A DNA stretch of 60,215 nt from Pseudomonadota bacterium (lineage in GTDB: Bacteria > Bdellovibrionota > FAC87 > UBA2466). Positions 35,974-45,142 of this stretch are shown piece by piece (position 1 is the first letter of the stretch; each line of letters starts with the position of its first letter). Both the position numbers and the translations under genes were made by a program. The notes beneath the pieces are model-generated. The model searched no databases, had not been told where the DNA came from, and worked only from the letters and a program-made list of their open reading frames with translations. The stretch covers positions 1 to 60,215 of the forward strand of contig RFNO01000025.1 in assembly GCA_009927165.1 (NCBI GenBank), read 5' to 3'.

Positions 35974-37131
35974 ATGAAACACATCCCTTTTTTCGCTGGC
36001 CTGTTGTTTTTAATCGTTAATTCAAGCTGCATCAAAAAGAATGAACGAGCGGGTGTCCCTGCCGATGAAAACGAGATTGTTTTTGGCGAATACGGTTCCA
36101 TGACCGGTTCAGAAAGCACCTTTGGGACTTCCACTCATAAGGGAATCATGATGGCTGTAGAAGAAGCCAATAAAAAAGGTGGGGTAAAAGGAAAACAAAT
36201 TCGAGTTATTAGTTACGATACTCAAGGAAAGTCTGATGAAGCAGTAACCGTAGTCACTCGACTGATTACGCAAGATAAAGTTCATCTGGTTTTAGGTGAA
36301 GTAGCAAGTTCGCGTTCTATCGCTGCAGCTCCGGTGGCTCAACAGTACAAAGTGCCCATGATTAGCCCATCCAGCACTAACCCTAAAGTAACCCAGATTG
36401 GAGACTATATTTTTAGAGTGTGCTTTATTGACCCTTTTCAAGGTTCCGTTATGGCAAAATTTGCTATTAACAACCTCAATTTAAAAAAAGCAGCTATTTT
36501 TCGCGACATTAAGAGCGATTACAGCGTCGGCTTAGCCAATTTTTTTACTGAAGACTTTAAAAAGATGGGCGGACAAGTTGTGTTAGATGTTGCCTACTCC
36601 GGGGGCGATGTCGATTTCAAATCCCAGCTCACTAAAATAAAAGAAGGAAAGCCCGATATCATTTTTGTACCCGGTTACTACACTGAAGTAGGTATCATTG
36701 CTGTTCAGGCAAGAGAGCTGGGGCTTAAAGCCACTTTGTTGGGGGGTGACGGTTGGGATAGCGATAAATTAAGTGAAATTGGTCAAAGCGCAATTCTCGG
36801 TGCTTACTTCAGCAATCATTACTCAGCCGAAGATAAAAGTCCGATCGTTCAAAACTTTGTTACTCAGTACAAAGCGAAATACGGAGAAGTTCCAAATAGC
36901 CTTGCAGCTCAGGGATACGATGCTGCTTTGATTGCGATGGATGCCATCAATCGATCAGCTGATTTGAACCCCAAAAATCTCCGGGATGCGATTGCATCTA
37001 CGAAAAATTTTCAGGGAGTTACTGGAATCATCTCAATCAACGAAGACCGAAATGCTGTGAAACCTGCTGTTGTTCTCAAAGTTGAGGCAGGTTCAAAACA
37101 CACTTATGTGACGACCATCAATCCTGGGTAA
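35974..37131 (+). CDS. livK: Branched-chain amino-acid-type ABC transporter binding lipoprotein
   Basis: This 385-residue protein is a type I periplasmic binding protein. Lipobox VNSSC puts the lipidated Cys at 19, so it is tethered to a membrane rather than free. Family segments are the opening GEYGSMTGSESTFGTSTHKG, then VHLVLGEVASS, PMISPSSTNPKVT and the central IIFVPGYYTEVG. It is the first gene of a complete livKHMGF cluster. The family binds branched-chain amino acids, other amino acids, amides or urea, so the ligand is not settled. Confidence 0.92.
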   Translation: MKHIPFFAGLLFLIVNSSCIKKNERAGVPADENEIVFGEYGSMTGSESTFGTSTHKGIMMAVEEANKKGGVKGKQIRVISYDTQGKSDEAVTVVTRLITQDKVHLVLGEVASSRSIAAAPVAQQYKVPMISPSSTNPKVTQIGDYIFRVCFIDPFQGSVMAKFAINNLNLKKAAIFRDIKSDYSVGLANFFTEDFKKMGGQVVLDVAYSGGDVDFKSQLTKIKEGKPDIIFVPGYYTEVGIIAVQARELGLKATLLGGDGWDSDKLSEIGQSAILGAYFSNHYSAEDKSPIVQNFVTQYKAKYGEVPNSLAAQGYDAALIAMDAINRSADLNPKNLRDAIASTKNFQGVTGIISINEDRNAVKPAVVLKVEAGSKHTYVTTINPG

Positions 37132-37134
37132 TCG

Positions 37135-38040
37135 TTGGAAGCCTTTATACAAATTTTGATCAATGGATTATCGCAGGGTAGCGTCTACGCCCTCGTAGCG
37201 CTGGGGTACACAATGGTGTACGGCGTCCTCCAGTTCATCAACTTTGCTCACAGCGATATTTTCATGTTGGGGGCTTTCTGTGCCATTTTTTCTGTTCCGA
37301 TCTTGAAAAGTTATGGAATTACCAATCCCACTCTGCTCTTTGTATTTACCACCCTTGCTTCCATGCTTGCTTGTGTTGCGATTTCCTTAACTGTAGAACG
37401 AATTGCGTATCGTCCGCTTCGTAAAGCTCCTCGTTTAAACGTTCTGATTACGGCAATCGGAGTGTCGCTTTTTCTTCAGAACTTTGTTCAAGTGACTGTA
37501 GGCGCTGATCCTCGTTTTTTTCCCCGAGTGATTGAAACTCAATCCCTCCTTGGCGGGGAAGGTCTTGTAGTTACCAATATCCAGTTGATGGTCCTGGTAG
37601 TATCAGCTGTCTTGATGCTAGTTCTCAATTTCATTGTTCATCACACCAAATTGGGAACGGCCATGAGAGCTGTGAGTTATGATATCGAAATTGCTAATTT
37701 GATGGGTATTCCAACAGATGCAGTTATTTCTTTTACTTTTATTATCGGGTCAAGTTTGGCTGGGGCAGCTTCTATTCTCTACGGCTTGGCTTACTCAAAG
37801 ATTGAACCCTTGTTGGGCACTCTGATTGGTCTTAAAGCATTTGTTGCGGCAGTCTTTGGCGGCATCGGCAGCATCATGGGAGCCACTATTGGGGGAATCG
37901 TTCTTGGACTTGCCGAAGCTATTACCGTTTATTTTGGAGGCTCCACTTACCGAGATGCAATCGCTTTTGGAATTTTGATTTTGATTCTCTTAGTAAAACC
38001 AGCGGGCCTATTTGGGAGTACTCGAAGGGAAAAAGTGTGA
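37135..38040 (+). CDS. livH: ABC transporter permease LivH
   Basis: The 301-residue inner-membrane protein has eight or so hydrophobic helices and the LivH opening QILINGLSQGSVYALVALGYTMVYGVL. It pairs with LivM to form the channel. The start codon is TTG four bases after the livK stop, and the coding frame up to it fits the family N-terminus. Its stop overlaps the livM start (GTGA). Its ligand specificity depends on LivK. Confidence 0.95.
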   Translation: MEAFIQILINGLSQGSVYALVALGYTMVYGVLQFINFAHSDIFMLGAFCAIFSVPILKSYGITNPTLLFVFTTLASMLACVAISLTVERIAYRPLRKAPRLNVLITAIGVSLFLQNFVQVTVGADPRFFPRVIETQSLLGGEGLVVTNIQLMVLVVSAVLMLVLNFIVHHTKLGTAMRAVSYDIEIANLMGIPTDAVISFTFIIGSSLAGAASILYGLAYSKIEPLLGTLIGLKAFVAAVFGGIGSIMGATIGGIVLGLAEAITVYFGGSTYRDAIAFGILILILLVKPAGLFGSTRREKV

Positions 38041-39038
38041 AATACACTCAGTGGATCATTTTTGGATTAGTAATTGGCGCCATTTGGACCTTGGGATTCC
38101 TATTTGAAACTAATCTCAACCCTTACGTTGTTCGAGTCATTGTGAATTGTGGTATCGCTATGATTTTAGCGATGAGTTTGAATCTTGTTAATGGCTGTGC
38201 TGGACAATTTTCACTGGGACATGCCGGTTTCATGGGGGTGGGAGCTTACCTCAGTGCGGCTATCACAACACTCCTTCCAGTCGCTTTTCCTCAGCTCAGC
38301 TTTTTGAGAGAACCTCTCGGCATTGGAATTGCTGTCGTTGTCGGGGGATTTGGGGCTGGCATTGCAGGTTATTTGGTGGGGTTGCCCTCACTGAGATTAC
38401 GGGGAGATTACCTCGCTATCGTCACTTTGGGATTCGGAGAGATTATTCGAATTATTTTTCTCAATGTAGATGCAGTTGGTGGGCCCAGGGGGCTACCGGG
38501 TATTCCCCGCGAATCGACTTTTTTCTGGGTATATTTTTGGGCGTTTGTTACTTTCTTGTTTCTCTATCGGCTCATGAAATCCACTTACGGCCGAGCTATT
38601 CTTTCTATAAGAGAAAATGAAATCGCAGCTGAGTCGATGGGCATAAAAGTGTCTCACTATAAAGTAGTAGCTTTTGTCATCAGCTCCTTTTTTGCTGGAA
38701 TAGCAGGTGCGCTTTTCGCGCACTACCAAGGATTTATTGATCCAGCGACTTTCAATTTTAACCGCTCAGTTGATGTTGTGATCATGGTTGTTTTGGGAGG
38801 TATGGGTAGTCTCTCAGGTGCTTTGATTGGAGGAATTATTGTCAGTCTGTTGCCTGAATTACTCCGCATGATTCTTTTTACAATGGGAGGATTACCCGAT
38901 ACGTACCGAATGGTAATTTTTCCACTTATTTTAATCGTACTCATGTTGGTGAGACCTGTAGGGCTTCTGGGACACAAAGAAATTTGGGATTTTTTTCCTT
39001 CGTTCAAAAAGAAAAAAGGTGTCAAAGCCCATGGCTGA
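38037..39038 (+). CDS. livM: ABC transporter permease LivM
   Basis: The 333-residue permease has about ten hydrophobic helices. Family motifs are SLNLVNGCAGQFSLGHAGFMGVGAY and the EAA-like loop RENEIAAESMGI before the last helices. It starts with GTG, overlapping livH. Its end overlaps livG by eight bases if livG starts at the ATG. It belongs to one transcript with livK. Confidence 0.95.
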   Translation: MKYTQWIIFGLVIGAIWTLGFLFETNLNPYVVRVIVNCGIAMILAMSLNLVNGCAGQFSLGHAGFMGVGAYLSAAITTLLPVAFPQLSFLREPLGIGIAVVVGGFGAGIAGYLVGLPSLRLRGDYLAIVTLGFGEIIRIIFLNVDAVGGPRGLPGIPRESTFFWVYFWAFVTFLFLYRLMKSTYGRAILSIRENEIAAESMGIKVSHYKVVAFVISSFFAGIAGALFAHYQGFIDPATFNFNRSVDVVIMVVLGGMGSLSGALIGGIIVSLLPELLRMILFTMGGLPDTYRMVIFPLILIVLMLVRPVGLLGHKEIWDFFPSFKKKKGVKAHG

Positions 39039-39798
39039 ATTTACTTTTGAAGCTGCTGGATTGGGCATTTCGTTTGGCGGCTTGAAAGCCGTTTCTGGTT
39101 TTGGGTTAAAAATTCATCCGGAAGGTCTTTGCGGCCTAATAGGTCCTAACGGGGCTGGTAAGACTACTGTGTTTAATCTCATGACTGGTGTCTATAAGCC
39201 GGACCAGGGAACGATGACCCTGGGAGGACAATCGCTCATTGGTTTTGCACCGTACGAAATCGCGAAAGCTGGAATTGCGAGAACTTTTCAGAACATTCGT
39301 CTCATGGGTGACCTTTCCGTTCTAGATAATGTTCTTCTTTCTTATCATTTTAGAGAACCCTATCGTTATATTGATGCCATTCTCCATACTTCTCGTTTTC
39401 AAAAAAATGAAGCCGAATTGAAAGACAGAGCAGTGGAACTTCTGGAGCTGATGGGACTGGCCAACCGAAAAGATGATCAAGCAAAAAACCTTTCTTACGG
39501 AAATCAGAGACGACTGGAGATTGCTCGAGCCCTTGCTTTGCGCCCAAAATTACTTCTACTAGATGAACCTGCTGCAGGCTTAAACTCTAAGGAGAAAGTC
39601 GATTTGATGCATACAGTGAGCGACATACGTGATCGATTCAAAGTGGCTATTTTACTCATCGAACACGACATGAAGCTTGTTATGGGCATTTGTGAACGCA
39701 TTACTGTTTTGGACCACGGGGAAATTATCGCGGAGGGCACTGCGAAGGAAATTCAAGAGAACCCAAAAGTAATTGAAGCTTACTTGGGGGTCGAATGA
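39031..39798 (+). CDS. livG: ABC transporter ATP-binding protein LivG
   Basis: LivG powers the importer with LivF. Walker A is GPNGAGKTT, the signature is LSYGNQRR and Walker B is LLLLDEPAAG, with the LivG-specific ARTFQNIRLM Q-loop. I start at the ATG at 39031, which has AAAGGTG eight to ten bases upstream; a GTG four codons earlier lies within that site. The length of 255 residues is usual. It overlaps livF by four bases. Confidence 0.95.
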   Translation: MAEFTFEAAGLGISFGGLKAVSGFGLKIHPEGLCGLIGPNGAGKTTVFNLMTGVYKPDQGTMTLGGQSLIGFAPYEIAKAGIARTFQNIRLMGDLSVLDNVLLSYHFREPYRYIDAILHTSRFQKNEAELKDRAVELLELMGLANRKDDQAKNLSYGNQRRLEIARALALRPKLLLLDEPAAGLNSKEKVDLMHTVSDIRDRFKVAILLIEHDMKLVMGICERITVLDHGEIIAEGTAKEIQENPKVIEAYLGVE

Positions 39799-40490
39799 TT
39801 TTATCGGTTAAGAATCTGTCAGTAAATTATGGTGCGATTCGAGCAATCTCTAATATTTCCCTGGAAGTGAATAGTGGGGAAACAGTAGCTCTCATCGGAG
39901 CAAACGGCGCAGGGAAAACCACCATTCTTCGAACTATTTCTGGGCTCCTTCGAGGAACTGCTGGAGAAATACATTTTGATGGAATGGATATTTCGCAGAT
40001 GAAGCCCCACAAGATCGTTTCGGCTGGACTTTCTCATGTGCCAGAACGCAGAGGAATTTTCGCCAATTTAACGGTTCTAGAGAACCTTCAAATGGGTGGT
40101 TTTACTCAAAAGCTTAACGCTACAGATTTCGATGAAGTTTATTCTATTTTTCCAAGATTGCTCGAAAGAAGAAAACAACTTGCCGGAACTCTTTCGGGTG
40201 GTGAGCAGCAAATGTTGGCGATTTCTCGAGCATTACTTTCTCGACCAAAACTTATGTTGCTGGATGAGCCCTCATTAGGACTAGCTCCGCAAATCAACAA
40301 GTCTATTTTTGACACCATTCAAAAGATCAATAAGAAGGGAACAACTGTTTTGCTGGTTGAGCAAAACGCGTTTGCTGCTCTCAAAATCTCTCATCGGGCT
40401 TATGTATTAGAGACTGGCAATATCGTTCTCACAGATAAATCGGAAGCTCTACTTAAAAATGAATCAGTCAAAAAAGCTTATTTAGGCTGA
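39795..40490 (+). CDS. livF: ABC transporter ATP-binding protein LivF
   Basis: This second ATPase of the importer has Walker A GANGAGKTT, the signature LSGGEQQ and Walker B LMLLDEPSLG, with the LivF segment VPERRGIFANLTVLENL. The 231-residue length is normal. It completes the livKHMGF operon, whose genes all overlap or nearly touch. Its 3' end overlaps the convergent hydrolase gene by 13 bases. Confidence 0.95.
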   Translation: MILSVKNLSVNYGAIRAISNISLEVNSGETVALIGANGAGKTTILRTISGLLRGTAGEIHFDGMDISQMKPHKIVSAGLSHVPERRGIFANLTVLENLQMGGFTQKLNATDFDEVYSIFPRLLERRKQLAGTLSGGEQQMLAISRALLSRPKLMLLDEPSLGLAPQINKSIFDTIQKINKKGTTVLLVEQNAFAALKISHRAYVLETGNIVLTDKSEALLKNESVKKAYLG

Positions 40491-42400
40491 GGCCTTTCAA
40501 CTGGCTCTAACAACACTCTCTCAACTCGCTGAGTTTTGTTTTTATGGTCCAGCCTTATCGTTGCTTTAACACGCACTCCATCTAGTACGACTTCCCAGTT
40601 ATCCCCTGGCGAGAGAAAACCGTTTTGTCGATATGCCTCCTCGTAAGCTTTTTGTAAAAACCAAGATACGTCTGCAGGATCACTAGAATCGACTGCGGTC
40701 CAGGTTTTCCCCTCGTTATTTTTATAATCGTACGTAAAAGTTCGGAAGCCAGGAACAAGCTGCTCCTCTTTGACAATTTTTCCCTTTTCATCAGTATTTT
40801 TTTGAAACTCCGAGCTTAGCAGCGAACCGCCAAAGGGAGTGGTTTGAGCCTGTTCGCCCATAAGGGTACTCGATAAAATCGGGAGTCTGGGTTGATAGGG
40901 ATCCTCCGAGACTCCCCCTTTCTGGGAATTGCCATTCTCTTCGCGAAATCGCTTGAAATCGGCGAGTAGCTCGTTTGCGTTCCAGCCCCGTCTTTTAAAC
41001 TCATCTGAAGTTGCGGGCATATCTTTAAGTTCTTTGGCCAACCAATATTTTCGTTGATTATAATATTCCGGTTCGGTTTCCTTCATTTGAGAGAGAATCT
41101 CTCTCCACGTTTGGAATTCTAAAACTCTCCATTGCTCAAGAACTCGCTCAGCAGTCGCTTCGTCTTTGGACATGGTAGCTAGATTCTTTTCACCGATCCA
41201 ACTTCTGAAGACTGGGTTGTTGTCAGCCAATAAATTAAATTCAAGCCTTGCCGTCTTTTTGTTTTGTTCGGCTTGTTTGGAATATTCTAATCCTGCAAAA
41301 TCCATGAGAAGTCGGTTTAGAAGAGGCCCACCTCTTGGATCACGGGAATCGAAAATAAAATGACCAAAACCCTCTACAACATCAATTTGCGCATGGGGGA
41401 TTTTTTTTTGAGTCCATTCGATAGCTTCATTAAAAGTGTGCTCAGGAATTATCTGGAGTTTCTGAGTTAATCCACGGTTTCCTAACTGATTTGGATAGGG
41501 AGCTAAAGGCTTTACCATCTTCACTCCACGAGGAAGCGGCTGTCCCTCAACAGGAGGAGGCCACCATTCGTCTTTTGCGCCCACTACTAACTTGACACGA
41601 ACATCAGGAGAAATCCCACGCATATGCCAATCACTTTGCTCGGCCATCTTTCCAGCCCAGTCTCCCCCTGCTGGATTGTCCTCAACCTTTTCATTTCCCC
41701 CCAAAAACTCCATCCCCGGAGTGGTTACTTTTTCATACATCCACTCGTGAGATGGACTTTTTCCCCAAGCACCCGAAATAAGAAAGAGGCCTCCGCCTTT
41801 AAGATCCTTGGGAAACTGAGATGCATACTGAAGGGCAACTTCTGGTCCAAAACTGTGTCCTACTAGGTAAATTGGTTTTCCCGATTTTTTCACTGCGCCT
41901 ACTACTTGTTTCAACCATTTCATGAACTCGTCTTTGTTTTTTAGTCTTTCTTCCCCTCGATTAGAGGCATGAAATGGAAGATCGATGGCAACACCCGATA
42001 TCCCTTGTTGAGCTAAGTAGTTCATGTTGTGAATAAAGTTTCGACCACTCGACTTAGCGGTGCCAGAACCATGAAAGAAGAGGGCAACAGCCTTTGCATT
42101 CGGATCCACTAGAGGAATAGTTCCATCTGGACCTGGCTCGGAGGCCGAATGATAGAACGTTGTTTTCAAATCAGGATCCCAGCGTTTTACCAAAAGCCCT
42201 TCGGAAATGTGAATATCTCTTCCCTTAAGAAGGGCAACGGGATCCTGAGCTAATCGGTGTGCAGTTTTGAAAATACCCACCTGCTTCTGCAGGGTAATAC
42301 AGTCCGAAGATGAGGAGTCAGCCAGTGAAAGACTAGTATTAATGGTACCGAAAGCACAAAGAGCAAGTAATCCGCGTGCATTCTTAATGAAGAAGTTCAT
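40478..42400 (-). CDS. Exported alpha/beta hydrolase with a long C-terminal extension
   Basis: The 640-residue protein has a signal peptide (about 1-27). Its alpha/beta hydrolase domain has an oxyanion-type HGSG (110-113) and nucleophile elbow GHSFG (S183); the likely His is in GFGHFIFDSRDP near residue 350. The remaining 270 or so residues are Glu/Lys/Trp-rich and helical, then Ser/Gly-rich, and match no family I know. Esterase, lipase or peptidase activity is possible, and I cannot choose. A GAGGAAT ribosome site precedes the ATG. It overlaps livF tail to tail by 13 bases. Confidence 0.8.
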   Translation of the reverse strand: MNFFIKNARGLLALCAFGTINTSLSLADSSSSDCITLQKQVGIFKTAHRLAQDPVALLKGRDIHISEGLLVKRWDPDLKTTFYHSASEPGPDGTIPLVDPNAKAVALFFHGSGTAKSSGRNFIHNMNYLAQQGISGVAIDLPFHASNRGEERLKNKDEFMKWLKQVVGAVKKSGKPIYLVGHSFGPEVALQYASQFPKDLKGGGLFLISGAWGKSPSHEWMYEKVTTPGMEFLGGNEKVEDNPAGGDWAGKMAEQSDWHMRGISPDVRVKLVVGAKDEWWPPPVEGQPLPRGVKMVKPLAPYPNQLGNRGLTQKLQIIPEHTFNEAIEWTQKKIPHAQIDVVEGFGHFIFDSRDPRGGPLLNRLLMDFAGLEYSKQAEQNKKTARLEFNLLADNNPVFRSWIGEKNLATMSKDEATAERVLEQWRVLEFQTWREILSQMKETEPEYYNQRKYWLAKELKDMPATSDEFKRRGWNANELLADFKRFREENGNSQKGGVSEDPYQPRLPILSSTLMGEQAQTTPFGGSLLSSEFQKNTDEKGKIVKEEQLVPGFRTFTYDYKNNEGKTWTAVDSSDPADVSWFLQKAYEEAYRQNGFLSPGDNWEVVLDGVRVKATIRLDHKNKTQRVERVLLEPVERPQPK

Positions 42401-42478
42401 GTTAATTCCTCGAATACCTTTTCGGACTAATTCGAGTAACTCTTCACTGCACCATGAATCTTAAAATTGAGGGTTTCT

Positions 42479-42928
42479 TCACAATTGGGAGGGAGCAGTC
42501 AGACCGTGAATTAAAATCCGCTCCTCATCGCGAAAGAGGACTAAAATTTTTCCATTGTTTTTCACTTCTTCAACAATACCCACACCAAATTTTGAGTGAG
42601 AAATAACATCTCCAAGCTGAAACAATTCTTGAGTGCGATAAGTTTTAAGCGGCGTCTGTTTTTTTGCAGCTATTTTCTGTTCCCAATATTCGGAGTTTTT
42701 TACAAACGTGCGAGGAGCCCGTTCACGTTTGCCCCCTCCGGAACTAGCAGACTTTGGTTGGCTATCCCCGCTTAAACGATATTTGTGCTCACTTTTGCAG
42801 GTTTTGCAGATAACTTTTACTGGCTTTCCCGCCAAAATAGCCACAATAACATGTGCAAGATCCCGCTTGCACTTCCCGCAAAAGGCTAAAATATCCCCGC
42901 CTACTTTTACCGGACCATATAAATCCAT
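42479..42928 (-). CDS. Zinc-ribbon protein with a C-terminal PcrA/CarD-like beta domain
   Basis: The N-terminal half of this roughly 149-residue protein has a four-Cys ribbon (C20, C23, C44, C47 counted from a GTG three codons upstream; ATG at 42928 used here). A basic, Ser/Gly/Lys/Arg-rich linker follows. The C-terminal 50 residues (LGDVISHSKFGVGIVEEVKNN, then VLFRDEERILIHG) resemble the Tudor-like C-terminal domain of UvrD/PcrA and parts of CarD, which bind RNA polymerase. Nucleic-acid or polymerase binding is inferred. The gene stands alone. Confidence 0.7.
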   Translation of the reverse strand: MDLYGPVKVGGDILAFCGKCKRDLAHVIVAILAGKPVKVICKTCKSEHKYRLSGDSQPKSASSGGGKRERAPRTFVKNSEYWEQKIAAKKQTPLKTYRTQELFQLGDVISHSKFGVGIVEEVKNNGKILVLFRDEERILIHGLTAPSQL

Positions 42929-43003
42929 GGTTTTCACTCTCCAAACAATGATGTTATTCTATATCAAAGGGGCATTGAACAGGAGTTAAAATACCGACTC
43001 TTT

Positions 43004-43543
43004 ATGACTCTTAAGAACAAACTCTATATTATCGTTCCACTTGTTGCGAGTGTGATCCTAATTGTTGTTTTTTCTTTTTTAGCTTCTGATTTTAAAATTG
43101 TTGGCAAAGATCCCGGTGAAGAGAGGGGAGTTCCCGAAATTGATTTTCGGTTGCCCAATGGGCAAAACACCAGTCTTAAAAGTCTTAAAGGCACGCCCGT
43201 TTTGCTCAATTTTTGGGCAGCTTGGTGTGAACCCTGTTTAGATGAAATGCCCACACTTCGTTCATTGGAGAAGATTTACAAAAAGAGAGGACTCATAGTA
43301 CTTGCAATAAACATTGAAGATGTTTCAGCAGAAGAGTTAGAACCTAAACTTCAGGGGCTTAAACTTCCCGAAAACTTGATTTTTAATGTCAGTCGGTCAC
43401 AAATAGCAGCGTACAAGCTAGAAGGAATCCCCGTTACTATTCTGATTGATAAAAAAGGAGACATCAAAAAAGTATTTGAAGGCCCGAGGGACTGGGATTC
43501 TGCAGAAATGCTCCAACAATTGGACACACTTCTCAAAGATTAA
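43004..43543 (+). CDS. TlpA/ResA-like membrane-anchored thioredoxin
   Basis: This 179-residue protein has an N-terminal membrane anchor (about 8-27) and a periplasmic thioredoxin fold. The active site is WCEPC (C75, C78) in the NFWAAWCEPCLDEMP segment, and a cis-Pro lies in GIPVTILID. Such proteins reduce disulfides, for example in cytochrome c maturation or copper handling. No ccm genes are near, so the target is unknown. It is 57 bases upstream of the PAP2 gene. Confidence 0.9.
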   Translation: MTLKNKLYIIVPLVASVILIVVFSFLASDFKIVGKDPGEERGVPEIDFRLPNGQNTSLKSLKGTPVLLNFWAAWCEPCLDEMPTLRSLEKIYKKRGLIVLAINIEDVSAEELEPKLQGLKLPENLIFNVSRSQIAAYKLEGIPVTILIDKKGDIKKVFEGPRDWDSAEMLQQLDTLLKD

Positions 43544-43600
43544 TCTATAAATTCATGTACTTGAGTTGACTATCCTGCTTAAAGCTGATGAGATTTACCC

Positions 43601-44245
43601 ATGGATGCGAAAGAGTGTAGTTTAGGATACCGCTTTTCAATTTTGGCTCTCTTTGCAGTTGCTTACGGATTGCTTTACGTCATACCGAATTTTTTTTTCC
43701 AGAGTACGCCCAGTGAATTGCCCATGCTTTGGATTGATCGAGTCATTCCGCTGATTCCTTGGACTTTTATTATTTACACTTCGGATTACTTTATTTTCAT
43801 TATAGCTATTTTTATGTTCACTGAACGTCATCACTTCAATTCCTTCGCTCGGATGATGTTTGCGGTTCTGACAGTTTGTGGACTTTTCTTTTATAGTTAT
43901 CCCACCGTGTATCCCAGGCCTCCTTATGAACCGCAGTCGCATTGGCTCATTGGCTCCTTAATGGATTTTATTGCTATGGCCGACTCCCCTCGGAACTGTT
44001 TTCCCAGCATGCATGTGGGCCTCACCTCAGTTGCTACCTGGGCTATGCGCCCCAAAGGCCGAAAAATGGTCTTTTTATTTTCGGGCTGGTCTTTGGCTAT
44101 CTTTATTTCTACGCTCACTACGAAGCAGCATTACTTTTACGATATTTTAGGGGGATTAGTCGTTATGGCCGTAGTAGTGATGTTAGAGTCCCTTCTTTTC
44201 GTGAGAGCTAAAAGTAGCCTGATCACACCTTCCCGCCTGCCTTAA
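43601..44245 (+). CDS. PAP2 superfamily membrane phosphatase/phosphotransferase
   Basis: This 214-residue protein has about six hydrophobic segments and the PAP2 motifs C2 (PRNCFPSMH) and C3 (TKQHYFYDILGG). These forms are closest to the inositol-phosphotransferase-like branch, which acts on lipid or head-group phosphates in membranes. The substrate is unknown; undecaprenyl pyrophosphate or phospholipids are possible. It lies between a TlpA-like gene and nadC with no overlap. Confidence 0.8.
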   Translation: MDAKECSLGYRFSILALFAVAYGLLYVIPNFFFQSTPSELPMLWIDRVIPLIPWTFIIYTSDYFIFIIAIFMFTERHHFNSFARMMFAVLTVCGLFFYSYPTVYPRPPYEPQSHWLIGSLMDFIAMADSPRNCFPSMHVGLTSVATWAMRPKGRKMVFLFSGWSLAIFISTLTTKQHYFYDILGGLVVMAVVVMLESLLFVRAKSSLITPSRLP

Positions 44246-44293
44246 GTCCCCCTGATTGTAGAAATTCATGCTCTGTGTTACTCAAGGGCCATC

Positions 44294-45142
44294 ATGAGCC
44301 TTTTCACGCTTAAGACTTTGATTTTAGACGAATTGGAAACCGACCGTTTTCAGGATGATGTAACGGCTCAACTACTCGAAACGAAGCAATACACAAACGG
44401 GAAATCAATTGTAAGCACTCGAGAAGATGGGATTTTTTCCGGTGCGGCTATCGTTCAAGCTTTCCATGAAATTTTCCAAGGCACTTTGAGTCTGGACCTG
44501 AAGGTTCAAGAAAGCAGTCAAATTCATAAAGGACAAAGCCTCCTCATTTTAAAAGGCCCTTTAGGGACTCTACTTTCCGTTGAACGAACCCTGCTCAATT
44601 TTTTGGGCCATAGTTGCGGGATTGCCTCCTTAACCCGAAAGTTTGTAGATGCAGTCCAGCCCCATCCGACTCGGATTTTAGCAACTCGAAAAACTCTACC
44701 AGGATTGCGAGACCTTCAGTTAAACGCCGTTGTTGCCGGCGGGGGCTCCATCCATCGTAGGTCGCTCAGTGATGGAATCTTAATCAAAGATAACCACACT
44801 GCCCTCGAAAAAGCTGAAGTACTTTTAAAACGAGCACAAAGTTGCCATTCTCCCCTACACGGAACTGAGTTAGAAGTTCAGAATTTTTCGCTGCTTCAGT
44901 CAGTGCTGAAGCTAGAGCAGAGACCACAAATTATTATGTTGGATAATTTTTCTCAGACTGAACTCAAAGAAGCAGTTCGCCTCATCCGACAAAGCGACCC
45001 GTCCTGCAAAATCGAAGCGTCGGGTGGAGTTAATTTGAATACAGTATCGGAAATCGCTGCGGCTGGAGTTGATTTTATTAGTGTAGGCCGCTTAACTCAC
45101 TCTGCGGCGTCGCTTAATCTCACATTGGATTTTGAACTATGA
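44294..45142 (+). CDS. nadC: Quinolinate phosphoribosyltransferase NadC
   Basis: NadC converts quinolinate and PRPP to nicotinate mononucleotide. The 282-residue protein has segments RTLLNFLGHSCGIASLTRKFV, ATRKTLPGLRDLQ and IEASGGVNLNTVSEIAAAGVDFISVG, all typical. It starts the nadC-nadB-nadA operon and overlaps nadB by four bases (ATGA). The LKDNH-like segment IKDNHTAL is present. Confidence 0.96.
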   Translation: MSLFTLKTLILDELETDRFQDDVTAQLLETKQYTNGKSIVSTREDGIFSGAAIVQAFHEIFQGTLSLDLKVQESSQIHKGQSLLILKGPLGTLLSVERTLLNFLGHSCGIASLTRKFVDAVQPHPTRILATRKTLPGLRDLQLNAVVAGGGSIHRRSLSDGILIKDNHTALEKAEVLLKRAQSCHSPLHGTELEVQNFSLLQSVLKLEQRPQIIMLDNFSQTELKEAVRLIRQSDPSCKIEASGGVNLNTVSEIAAAGVDFISVGRLTHSAASLNLTLDFEL

